Below are positions 5,792 through 12,489 of a stretch of 12,489 nt of DNA, piece after piece. Under the pieces are notes generated by a model. It did no database searches. It saw nothing but the letters and a program-made list of their open reading frames with translations, and was not told where the DNA came from. The stretch is from assembly GCA_002315335.1 (NCBI GenBank), contig DCGW01000044.1, positions 1-12,489 of the forward strand, in the 5' to 3' direction. Each line of letters opens with the position of its first letter. Position 1 is the stretch's first letter. Source of the DNA: Firmicutes bacterium UBA1768. Lineage in GTDB: Bacteria; Bacillota; Clostridia; Peptostreptococcales; Anaerovoracaceae. Position numbers and translations under genes: made by a program.

Positions 5792-8700
5792 TCAGTCTAT
5801 AAAAGCCTTCAAAAGCTCTGCTGTTTCAAAAACTTTTTTTCGGTTTTCTTTTATTTTTAGCTTGATATATGGCTTACGGCCTCCGAAAATCTCAACATTT
5901 CTTCCGTAGGCCACAACTATTTTTGAAATATTTTCCGCTTTCATATAGTTTTGGGAAATGAAGGTAAGCTTTACCATTCCCTTTTCTTCGGAAACCTTTT
6001 CGACACCGGCTTTTTTTGCCCGCTCCTTTATAAGGGCAACCCCTGTGAGATTATATACAGGCTTGGGAATCTCACCAAACCTATCCATTACCTCATCTAT
6101 TACATCTTCTCTCTCTGTTTCCGAGGTTATTGCTGCAATTTTCTGATAAACCTCTATTCGCTGAGACTCGTCGGCAATATATGAGTCCGGAACATAAGCG
6201 TTTACCTCAAGCTCTATTGTTACTTCCGGCTCTTCCTCTGTAAGTCGCTCGCCCTTGAGCACCCCTATAGTTTCATCAAGCATCTTGCAATAAAGCTCAT
6301 AGCCGACAGTCACCATGTGCCCGCTCTGTTCAACTCCGAGCAGATTGCCGGCACCTCTGAGTTCAAGGTCTCTCATAGCTATTTTAAAGCCGGAACCCAA
6401 TTCTGTAAACTCTTTTATTGCGGTAAGTCGTTTTTCTGCAACCTCTGACAGAGCTTTAAAGGGTTTGTACATAAGAAAAGCATATGCCATGCGCTGCGAC
6501 CTGCCAACTCTTCCTCTCAGCTGGTAAAGCTGAGAAAGACCGAATCTGTCCGCATCCAGAATGATTATTGTATTCGCATTAGGCATATCTATTCCGGTTT
6601 CGATAATTGTAGTGCATACGAGTACATTAGTTTTCTGCTCTACAAAGTCTATTATCACGTTTTCAAGGGCTTCTTCGCTCATTTTTCCGTGGCCTACCGC
6701 AATTTCCGCGTCCGGAACCAGCTTTGATATGTAGTCGGCAACCGAGTTTATATCTCTAACCCGATTATATACCACAAAACACTGTCCGCCCCTTTCAAGC
6801 TCGTTTGTTATCGCCTCCCTGATAACGTCGGGATCCTCTTCCATTACGTAGGTTTGAACAGGATACCTTTCTTCAGGCGGCTCCTCTATCAGACTCATAT
6901 CCCTTGCACCAATAAGGCTCATGTGGAGGGTTCTCGGAATAGGCGTTGCCGAAAGCGTCAGTACATCAACTGATTTTTTTAAAAGCTTTATTGCTTCCTT
7001 GTGCTGAACTCCAAATCGCTGCTCTTCATCTATTATGAGAAGCCCCAAGTCCTTAAACTCTATGTCCTTTGAAAGAAGCCTGTGGGTCCCGATAACCAGA
7101 TCCACTCGGCCCTCTTTAAGGTCAATCGCGGTTTTTTTCTGCTGGTCACTGCTTCTGAACCTGCTCATCAGCTCCATTCTGAACGGAAAAGGCTCAAGCC
7201 TTTCTCTGAAGGTGTTGTAGTGCTGGTTAGCCAATATGGTTGTCGGAACTAAAATTGCCGCCTGTTTTCCGTCGGCAAGACACTTAAACACTGCCCTTGC
7301 GGCAACCTCTGTCTTTCCATAGCCAACATCTCCGCACAGCAGCCTTTCCATCGGCTCGGGCTTTTGCATATCCCGTTTTATTTCCTCCGCACATTTGAGC
7401 TGATCGTCTGTTTCAGCGTAAGGAAAGCTGTTTTCAAAGTCCCTCTGCCAGTCAGAGTCTGGAGAAAACTGAAATCCGCTGAGGTGTCTTCTCTCTGCCG
7501 AAAGCTGCATAAGCTCCACAGCCATTTCTCTGATTGACTCTCTGACCCTTTTCTTTGCTCTGTTCCACTCTCCGCTCGAGAGTTTGCTGACCCTCACATT
7601 TTTAACGTCTGCTCCGATATATTTCTGGACACTGTCCATTTGGTCGGCAGGAACATATAATACGTCCTCGCCTGCGTACTTTATCTTTAAATAATCTCTT
7701 TTTATTCCCTCTATTTCTAACTGTGTAATCTCCTCAAACCTGCCTATGCCGTGGTTTTCGTGAACTACAAAATCTCCCCGTTTTATATCAATAAACGCCT
7801 TGATCGGCTTTGATTTCTTCTTTTTCTTTGTTTTTGCCGCCCTTGAGACAGCAAAAATATCTCTGTCCGAAAAATATACCAGCTTTTCTTCAGTAAACTC
7901 GCTTCCGGCCGAGAGATTTCCAATCATTATCCTATCTATCTTAGCATCATTTCTTGCCAGATAATCAGAAAGATTTTCCTTTCGTTCCTCACTTTCACAG
8001 ACGAGAACAGTGGTGAAGCCTCTTCTTGTGTATTCATTTACATCCTCTAAAAAGACCTCCATCCTGTTGGCATATTCCGTAACAGGCTTGGTTCTCACAG
8101 AAATTATATCTCTAAGGCGGTCCACTCCCTTAAGGCTTCCTGAAAATGGTGTGAATAAATAGGTAAGACCTTTTCTCCCGTTAATGGTATTTTCAAGGTC
8201 TGAAAGCCCTGTAAAATAGTCAAAGTCCTCAGGTATGGCTTCTCCCTTTTCCAGAACAGACTTAAACTCCTCTTTTATCTCCTTTTCAAATGAAGAAATT
8301 CTGTCACGAGTTCTGTCAAAGTCTTCTATAATAAGGCACCCTTCATCTGACATGTAGTCAGCTAAGTTTTCTGTTTCATCGTAAAAATATGTTACATACC
8401 TCGAAAGGGACTGAACATTTGAGCCCGTAGAAATATTTTCTAAAAGCTTTCCCTTTCTTGCCTGAAGTCTGTCAAAGGCCTGATCATGAAGCTTTTTCGC
8501 CCTTAGCTTATAGGTTTTTTCCACAAAATCAAGGGCCTTTTGCTTTTCCGCTTCTTCAAAGACCAGCTCCTGCGCAGGTGAAATGGTCACGCTATCAACG
8601 GCCTCAATAGACCTTTGTGTAAGTGCATCAAACTCCTTAAGGGAGTCGATTTCATCGCCGAAAAACTCTATTCTGACCGGATTTTCTCTGTCATAGGGGA

Positions 8701-9283
8701 AAATATCGAGTATGTCTCCCCTCATACTGAACTGCCCTTTTACATCTATGGCGGTGGTTTTGTCGTATCCGAGAAGAACCAGCTTGCGGATTACTTCCTC
8801 CGGCTGTATCTGATATTCTGTAGTCAAGGTAAAGGAATTGCTAAGAAATTCCTTTTTTGGCATTATTTTCCTGAAAGCTGCTCTTGCGGTCGCTACTGCG
8901 ATTACCGGCTTTCCCGAAGCAAGTGCCAGTATTCCCTTTAGCCTTTCCTCTAAATAGGACCTGCTCTTTGCTTCGTAATTCAGGAAAAGCTTTTCGTCTT
9001 CCGGCACAAAAATAACAGGGATTTCCTCGGTTTCTTTACCCTTATCGAAAAATTCCTGCTCTCCGTTTTCCTCACGCAAAAAGAAGCGAATATCAGAGAC
9101 CAGCTCCTCAGCCTTCTTCTTTGAAGAAGTTACTACCAGTATCTGCGAGCCTCTTTCCTTCGCTATTAAAGAGATAATCGGGGCGGTTCGTCCTTCCGAA
9201 AGCCCCGATATATTCACTATTCCTTCATTGAATTCAGCCGTTGTCCTTATCTTCTCGAATTTCAGCCTCGACTGCTTCTCCAT
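5792..9283 (-). CDS. mfd: Transcription-repair coupling factor Mfd
   Basis: A full-length 1163-residue Mfd, which removes RNA polymerase stalled at DNA lesions and recruits UvrA. Domains in order: a UvrB-like N-terminal region (about 10-220); a middle region; a Lys-rich linker (485-492); the RNA-polymerase-interacting CarD-like domain with FVVHENHGIGRF (505-516); the RecG-like translocase with Walker A GDVGYGKTEVA (651-661), DEEQRFGV (752-759), LTLSATPIPRT (776-786), TTIIETGIDMPN (891-902) and RGRVGRS (923-929); and a C-terminal UvrA-mimic domain (about 1020-1163). All motor motifs are intact. The ATG overlaps the end of pth by 50 bases and has AAGGAAGGG at 9291-9299, 7 bases upstream. Similarity to homologues begins within the first 25 residues, so the overlap is real rather than a mis-set start. 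Confidence 0.97.
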   Translation of the reverse strand: MEKQSRLKFEKIRTTAEFNEGIVNISGLSEGRTAPIISLIAKERGSQILVVTSSKKKAEELVSDIRFFLREENGEQEFFDKGKETEEIPVIFVPEDEKLFLNYEAKSRSYLEERLKGILALASGKPVIAVATARAAFRKIMPKKEFLSNSFTLTTEYQIQPEEVIRKLVLLGYDKTTAIDVKGQFSMRGDILDIFPYDRENPVRIEFFGDEIDSLKEFDALTQRSIEAVDSVTISPAQELVFEEAEKQKALDFVEKTYKLRAKKLHDQAFDRLQARKGKLLENISTGSNVQSLSRYVTYFYDETENLADYMSDEGCLIIEDFDRTRDRISSFEKEIKEEFKSVLEKGEAIPEDFDYFTGLSDLENTINGRKGLTYLFTPFSGSLKGVDRLRDIISVRTKPVTEYANRMEVFLEDVNEYTRRGFTTVLVCESEERKENLSDYLARNDAKIDRIMIGNLSAGSEFTEEKLVYFSDRDIFAVSRAAKTKKKKKSKPIKAFIDIKRGDFVVHENHGIGRFEEITQLEIEGIKRDYLKIKYAGEDVLYVPADQMDSVQKYIGADVKNVRVSKLSSGEWNRAKKRVRESIREMAVELMQLSAERRHLSGFQFSPDSDWQRDFENSFPYAETDDQLKCAEEIKRDMQKPEPMERLLCGDVGYGKTEVAARAVFKCLADGKQAAILVPTTILANQHYNTFRERLEPFPFRMELMSRFRSSDQQKKTAIDLKEGRVDLVIGTHRLLSKDIEFKDLGLLIIDEEQRFGVQHKEAIKLLKKSVDVLTLSATPIPRTLHMSLIGARDMSLIEEPPEERYPVQTYVMEEDPDVIREAITNELERGGQCFVVYNRVRDINSVADYISKLVPDAEIAVGHGKMSEEALENVIIDFVEQKTNVLVCTTIIETGIDMPNANTIIILDADRFGLSQLYQLRGRVGRSQRMAYAFLMYKPFKALSEVAEKRLTAIKEFTELGSGFKIAMRDLELRGAGNLLGVEQSGHMVTVGYELYCKMLDETIGVLKGERLTEEEPEVTIELEVNAYVPDSYIADESQRIEVYQKIAAITSETEREDVIDEVMDRFGEIPKPVYNLTGVALIKERAKKAGVEKVSEEKGMVKLTFISQNYMKAENISKIVVAYGRNVEIFGGRKPYIKLKIKENRKKVFETAELLKAFID

Positions 9284-9899
9284 CCTTTTGCCCTTCCTTT
9301 TGTTCTCCGTCCTCTTTACCCTGTTTTTCCTTCTTTTCCTTTTTTGTGTTGTAGGTATTCATTGCCATATCAACTCCCCTTTCCGCCCAACATTCGAGAG
9401 CGGAAACGGAAGTCTCTATTGCCTCTTTTACCTTGTCTTTTTCTTCACCATGAAAGCCTGTCAAAACGAAGTTTATCATATCTCCTCGTTTTTCTGTACC
9501 TATTCCGACCCTTAGCCGCGGAAAATTGTCAAACTGCAAGTCAAATATGATTGACTTCATTCCGTTATGAGTTCCCGCACTGCCCTTTTTGCGCATGCGG
9601 ATAGTCCCTACCGGAATATCAACGTCGTCATAAATTACCATCAGGTCTTCCGGCTCAATGTTATAATAGGCTACGATTTCTCTGATTGACTGGCCCGAAA
9701 GGTTCATATAGGTCTGAGGCTTTACCAGAAGAACCTTTTTCCCTCCGATAATTCCCTCTCCCACAAGTGCCTTATGTTTGATTTTGTTAACCTTTATTCC
9801 GTTTTTTTCGGCAAGCCTGTCAATAGTGAGAAAGCCCATATTGTGTTTTGTATTCTCATATTTTCGTCCCGGATTTCCGAGACCGGCTATTACTAACAT
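9234..9899 (-). CDS. pth: Peptidyl-tRNA hydrolase Pth
   Basis: A 221-residue Pth that cleaves peptidyl-tRNA released early from ribosomes, recycling the tRNA. Active-site residues are present: Asn9 in GLGNPG, His19 in TKHNMGF, Asn66 in QTYMNLSG, Asp94 in YDDVDIP and Asn112 in GSAGTHNGMKS. The enzyme domain ends near residue 184 (MAMNTYNT). After it comes a tail of about 37 residues made almost only of Lys, Glu, Asp, Gln and Gly, which most Pth proteins lack. The end of this tail overlaps the start of mfd. The ATG has only a weak ribosome binding site, AAGAG, formed at the stop codon of prs 11 bases away, so translational coupling to prs is likely. Confidence 0.96.
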   Translation of the reverse strand: MLVIAGLGNPGRKYENTKHNMGFLTIDRLAEKNGIKVNKIKHKALVGEGIIGGKKVLLVKPQTYMNLSGQSIREIVAYYNIEPEDLMVIYDDVDIPVGTIRMRKKGSAGTHNGMKSIIFDLQFDNFPRLRVGIGTEKRGDMINFVLTGFHGEEKDKVKEAIETSVSALECWAERGVDMAMNTYNTKKEKKEKQGKEDGEQKEGQKDGEAVEAEIREDKDNG

Positions 9900-9910
9900 A
9901 GTTTTTTCTC

Positions 9911-10867
9911 TTAGATTACGAACATTTTTGATACGGATTCGTTGTTAAAGATGTTCATCATGCACTCTGCAAAGAGCGGTGCAACTGAGATTGTTTCGAT
10001 TTTGTCTATCTTCTTTTCCTCAGGAAGCTCTATTGTGTTCAGGAGTATCATCTTTTTGATAGATGAGTTCTGAATTCTTTCGATAGCAGGTCCTGAAAGA
10101 ACGCCGTGTGTTGCAGCTGCATATACGTTCTTTGCGCCCATCTTTATCATAGCGTCTGCGGAATTTGTGATTGTACCTGCTGTATCAATCATGTCGTCTA
10201 CTAAAACAACGTTTTTGCCTTCAATATCACCGATTACGTTTACAACCTCTGATACGTTTGGTCTTGGTCTTCTCTTGTCAACGATTGCAATCGGAGCATC
10301 TAAGAGAGCGGCAACGTTTCTTGCTCTTTTAACAGCACCTACGTCAGGAGCGACGATAACGAGGTCCTCGAGATTCTGCTTTTTAAAGTAATCTGCAATA
10401 ACAGGGTGACCCTGGAGGTGGTCAACAGGAATATCGAAATAGCCCTGAATCTGTGCTGCATGGAGGTCCATAGTGATAACTCTGTCAGCTCCTGCACTTA
10501 CGATAAGATTTGCTACCAGCTTTGATGTTATCGGTTCTCTTGCCTTTGCTTTTCTGTCCTGTCTTGCATAGCCGTAGTAAGGAATTACTGCGTTGATTTT
10601 GCCTGCGGAAGCTCTCTTGAGAGCGTCAATTACGATAAGAAGCTCCATGAGGTTGTTGTTAACCGGGGCACTTGTTGACTGAATGACAAAGATTTCTCTG
10701 CCTCTTACAGTTTCATTAATGGAAACAGCAATTTCGCCATCGCTGAAAGCTTTGATTTCTGAATCCGCCAGTTCATGCTTCATTAATTTTGCGATTTCTG
10801 CTGCCAGTGATTTGTTGGAATTTCCTGTGAAAATCTTGAATTCATTTTCGTGTCTGCTATTTGGCAT
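9911..10867 (-). CDS. prs: Ribose-phosphate pyrophosphokinase (PRPP synthetase)
   Basis: A 318-residue class I PRPP synthetase, which makes PRPP from ribose 5-phosphate and ATP for purine, pyrimidine, NAD, histidine and tryptophan synthesis. Key sites: FSDGEIAV (41-48), YARQDRKAKAREPITSK (100-116), the metal-binding DLHAAQIQGYF (134-144), the catalytic-loop KRRPRPN (198-204), and the PRPP loop VLVDDMIDTAGT (221-232). Length and motifs are complete. The ATG overlaps the end of glmU by 11 bases, and its AAGGAG ribosome binding site lies within the last codons of glmU. The glmU-prs order is common in Firmicutes; the ctc (ribosomal protein L25-type) gene that follows prs in Bacillus is missing and pth comes next. 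Confidence 0.97.
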   Translation of the reverse strand: MPNSRHENEFKIFTGNSNKSLAAEIAKLMKHELADSEIKAFSDGEIAVSINETVRGREIFVIQSTSAPVNNNLMELLIVIDALKRASAGKINAVIPYYGYARQDRKAKAREPITSKLVANLIVSAGADRVITMDLHAAQIQGYFDIPVDHLQGHPVIADYFKKQNLEDLVIVAPDVGAVKRARNVAALLDAPIAIVDKRRPRPNVSEVVNVIGDIEGKNVVLVDDMIDTAGTITNSADAMIKMGAKNVYAAATHGVLSGPAIERIQNSSIKKMILLNTIELPEEKKIDKIETISVAPLFAECMMNIFNNESVSKMFVI

Positions 10868-12242
10868 TTTTCTTCTCCTTTTTTTGCATCATTTTTCGTT
10901 CACCCCAGCCCTCAAGGACTCTCTCCTTCGGCCTGCCCACAACAAGAGCGCCTTCGTTTACGCCTTTAGTAATTGTTGTGCCTGCGGCAATATATCCATG
11001 CTTTTGAACATGTACAGGTGCCACCAGGTTTGAGTTTGAGCCTATAAAAGCTTCATCGTCAACGGTTGTTCTGAATTTGTTTATTCCGTCGTAGTTAACA
11101 AACACTACTCCGCAACCGATGTTGACATCCTTTCCGACATCAGCATCTCCAATATATGCTAAGTGAGAGGCCTTGGAGCCGTCACCTATATTGGCATTTT
11201 TTACCTCGACAAAGTCCCCTATTTTACAGTCATTTCCCACCTTTGCCTTCGGTCTTAAATATGCGCACGGGCCGACATGAGTATTGCTTCCGACCTGTGC
11301 CTCAGTTAAGGTTGAGCTTTGAATTTCGGTCTTATCTCCAACAACGGAATCCACTATTCTGCAGTTATGACCTATAATGCAATCCTCTCCAATAACTGTT
11401 TTTCCCGAAAGTATTGCTCCGGGATAAATTATCGTGTCTCGTCCTATTGTTATGTTTTTATCAATGTATGTGGTTTCCGGATCAATTATAGTTACCCCGT
11501 TCAGCATATGCGCCTTGTTTATCACGGCCCTCATCTTTTTTTCTGCAGCCGCGAGCTGAACTCTGTCATTTACTCCATCCGTTTCGTCAGGATTATCAGC
11601 AGCTAAGGCTCCTGTTTTTCTTCCTTCGGAAACCGCAATTTCTATGAGCTGCGTCAGGTAGTATTCCTTAGAGGCAGTATTGTCTGTCAGCTTTGAAAGA
11701 CTCTCCTTCAGGAAGCCCGCTTCAAAGCAGTATATGCCGGAATTTATTTCTTTAATAAGTCTGATTTCTTCGCTGGCATCCTTTTCTTCCACTATAGCGG
11801 TGATGTTGCCGTTTTCGTCCTTTACTATGCGTCCATAGCCCTTAGGATTGTCTATTACTGCTGTGAGCACCGTCACTGTATTATTTTCTTCGGCATGAAA
11901 GTCCATGAGCCTGGAAATGGTTTCGGCTGTTATCAGAGGCGTATCTCCGCAAATTACAACAACCATTCCCTCCGCAGGGAGCTTTTCCTCGGCACACATT
12001 ACTGCATGTCCTGTTCCCTTTTGCTCCTTCTGTTCAACGTAGTTTATTTCCGGATAATATTCAATTATTTTATCTATTTCGTGACCGAGAACTACAACGC
12101 TTTCGTCTATGCCAGCTTCGGCTGCCGCTTCCATTACGTGAGAAAGCATTGGTTTGCCGCAGACCTTATGCAGCACTTTAGGCGTTTTTGACTTCATTCT
12201 GGTGCCTTTTCCGGCTGCCAGAATAAGGGCAGTTTTTTTCAT
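10857..12242 (-). CDS. glmU: Bifunctional GlmU: UDP-GlcNAc pyrophosphorylase / GlcN-1-P acetyltransferase
   Basis: A 461-residue bifunctional enzyme making UDP-GlcNAc for peptidoglycan and other envelope polymers. The N-terminal nucleotidyltransferase has LAAGKGTRM (8-16), GTGHA (76-80), CGDTPLI (98-104) and a Lys- and Glu-rich VEEKDA (151-156). The C-terminal left-handed beta helix starts near residue 250 and shows hexapeptide repeats, the catalytic His360 in SHLAYIGD, and FVNYDGINKFRT (381-392). I chose the ATG at 12240-12242 because AAGGAGG lies 8 bases upstream and the protein then begins MKKTALILAAGKG like its relatives; a longer reading from 12299 would start inside the promoter region. 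The C-terminus is a short Lys-rich tail whose purine-rich codons also form the prs ribosome binding site. It is the first gene of the cluster. Confidence 0.97.
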   Translation of the reverse strand: MKKTALILAAGKGTRMKSKTPKVLHKVCGKPMLSHVMEAAAEAGIDESVVVLGHEIDKIIEYYPEINYVEQKEQKGTGHAVMCAEEKLPAEGMVVVICGDTPLITAETISRLMDFHAEENNTVTVLTAVIDNPKGYGRIVKDENGNITAIVEEKDASEEIRLIKEINSGIYCFEAGFLKESLSKLTDNTASKEYYLTQLIEIAVSEGRKTGALAADNPDETDGVNDRVQLAAAEKKMRAVINKAHMLNGVTIIDPETTYIDKNITIGRDTIIYPGAILSGKTVIGEDCIIGHNCRIVDSVVGDKTEIQSSTLTEAQVGSNTHVGPCAYLRPKAKVGNDCKIGDFVEVKNANIGDGSKASHLAYIGDADVGKDVNIGCGVVFVNYDGINKFRTTVDDEAFIGSNSNLVAPVHVQKHGYIAAGTTITKGVNEGALVVGRPKERVLEGWGERKMMQKKEKKNAK

Positions 12243-12289
12243 TACCGCCACCTCCTTGGTTGAAAAAATAGTTTTTCTCGACAACTTTA

Positions 12290-12318
12290 AGTATAACACG
12301 ATATGTTGTTTTTATAAA
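12290..12318 (-). promoter_or_regulatory. Promoter of the glmU gene cluster
   Basis: On the minus strand, TTTATA (12313-12318) is a moderate -35 box, followed by a 17-base spacer and an extended -10, TGT then TATACT (12290-12295). Transcription would start near 12283, giving a leader of about 40 bases before the glmU ATG. I see no riboswitch or terminator in that leader. Confidence 0.7.
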
Positions 12319-12342
12319 GTGATTATGCGAAAAAGACCTATA

Positions 12343-12413
12343 TTTGTTGGTCTGATTTTTGCTCTCTTTCACATAAAAATATTACGCTGCAGCAGACTTG
12401 CCTGACCAACAAA
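12343..12413. repeat. Inverted repeat in the divergent promoter region
   Basis: TTTGTTGGTC (12343-12352) and its exact complement GACCAACAAA (12404-12413) face each other across 51 bases. One copy lies about 25 bases upstream of the glmU -35 box, the other just before the opposite promoter. This could be a pair of operator sites for one regulator, or a long-range hairpin. No U-tract placement supports a terminator. A perfect GCTGCAGC palindrome (12386-12393) lies between the arms. Confidence 0.45.
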
Positions 12414-12423
12414 AAATTGTACA

Positions 12424-12450
12424 TTACTTTTTGCTAATATTATGTATAAT
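12424..12450 (+). promoter_or_regulatory. Probable promoter of the right-edge forward gene
   Basis: A perfect TATAAT lies at 12445-12450. The -35 is unclear: TTACTT (12424-12429) has a short 15-base spacer, and the better-looking TTGTAC (12417-12422) is 22 bases away. The -10 is well placed 28 bases before the start codon of the next gene. A poor -35 would fit an activator-dependent or regulated promoter, but that is inference. Confidence 0.5.
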
Positions 12451-12478
12451 AATTAAAGGAGTCCGAAGGAGACCAGCT

Positions 12479-12489
12479 ATGAAAAGTCA
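12479..12489 (+). CDS. Start of an unidentified gene, cut by the window edge
   Basis: An ATG at 12479 has AAGGAG (12466-12471) with an ideal 7-base gap, and a second GGAG ten bases further upstream. Only Met-Lys-Ser and part of a codon are visible, so no product can be named. It is divergent from glmU and shares the upstream region with its promoter. Confidence 0.6.

Noticed and set aside
12243-12299. Upstream extension of glmU by 19 codons
   Set aside because: The added residues match nothing in the family, lie over the promoter, and bypass the strong AAGGAGG before the chosen ATG.
12343-12413. Terminator formed by the 10-base inverted repeat
   Set aside because: The 51-base loop is too long and neither strand has a gene ending there.

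Overview
The window looks like chromosomal core sequence from a low-GC Gram-positive bacterium of the Clostridia. Ribosome binding sites are strong and AGGAGG-like, promoters are sigma-A type, GTG and TTG starts occur, and the gene order recalls the glmU-prs-pth-mfd-yabM-yabN-yabO block of Bacillus and clostridia. I cannot name the genus. I see no insertion sequence, CRISPR array, phage gene or defence system.

Left part (1-2360): a forward NhaC-type antiporter gene with its own extended -10 promoter faces a reverse gene for a folate ECF transporter S component (FolT). They converge on one shared hairpin terminator. The first 263 bases have no gene, but their left edge carries a possible reverse-strand -35 box for something outside the window.

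Middle (2360-2711): folT and a tRNA-Leu(UAG) gene have divergent promoters. The tRNA is followed by a strong terminator and then by about 100 bases of GC-rich non-coding sequence. That stretch folds well on the + strand and carries a 14-base complement of the tRNA T-arm. It is the best candidate here for something undescribed.

Right part (2712-12242): eight genes all on the minus strand, in transcription order glmU, prs, pth, mfd, a YabM/SpoVB-type lipid flippase, mazG, hup and rqcP. Gaps are under 20 bases or the genes overlap, except hup to rqcP, where a terminator sits directly before the rqcP ribosome binding site. The set covers cell-wall precursor synthesis (GlmU, flippase), nucleotide supply and sanitation (Prs, MazG), and clearing of stalled machinery (Pth and RqcP for translation, Mfd for transcription), plus the nucleoid protein HU. 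The ctc, spoVT, yabP, yabQ and divIC genes that share this locus in Bacillus subtilis are absent here.

Right edge (12243-12489): a divergent promoter region with a 10-base inverted repeat separates glmU from a forward gene of which only the first codons are visible.
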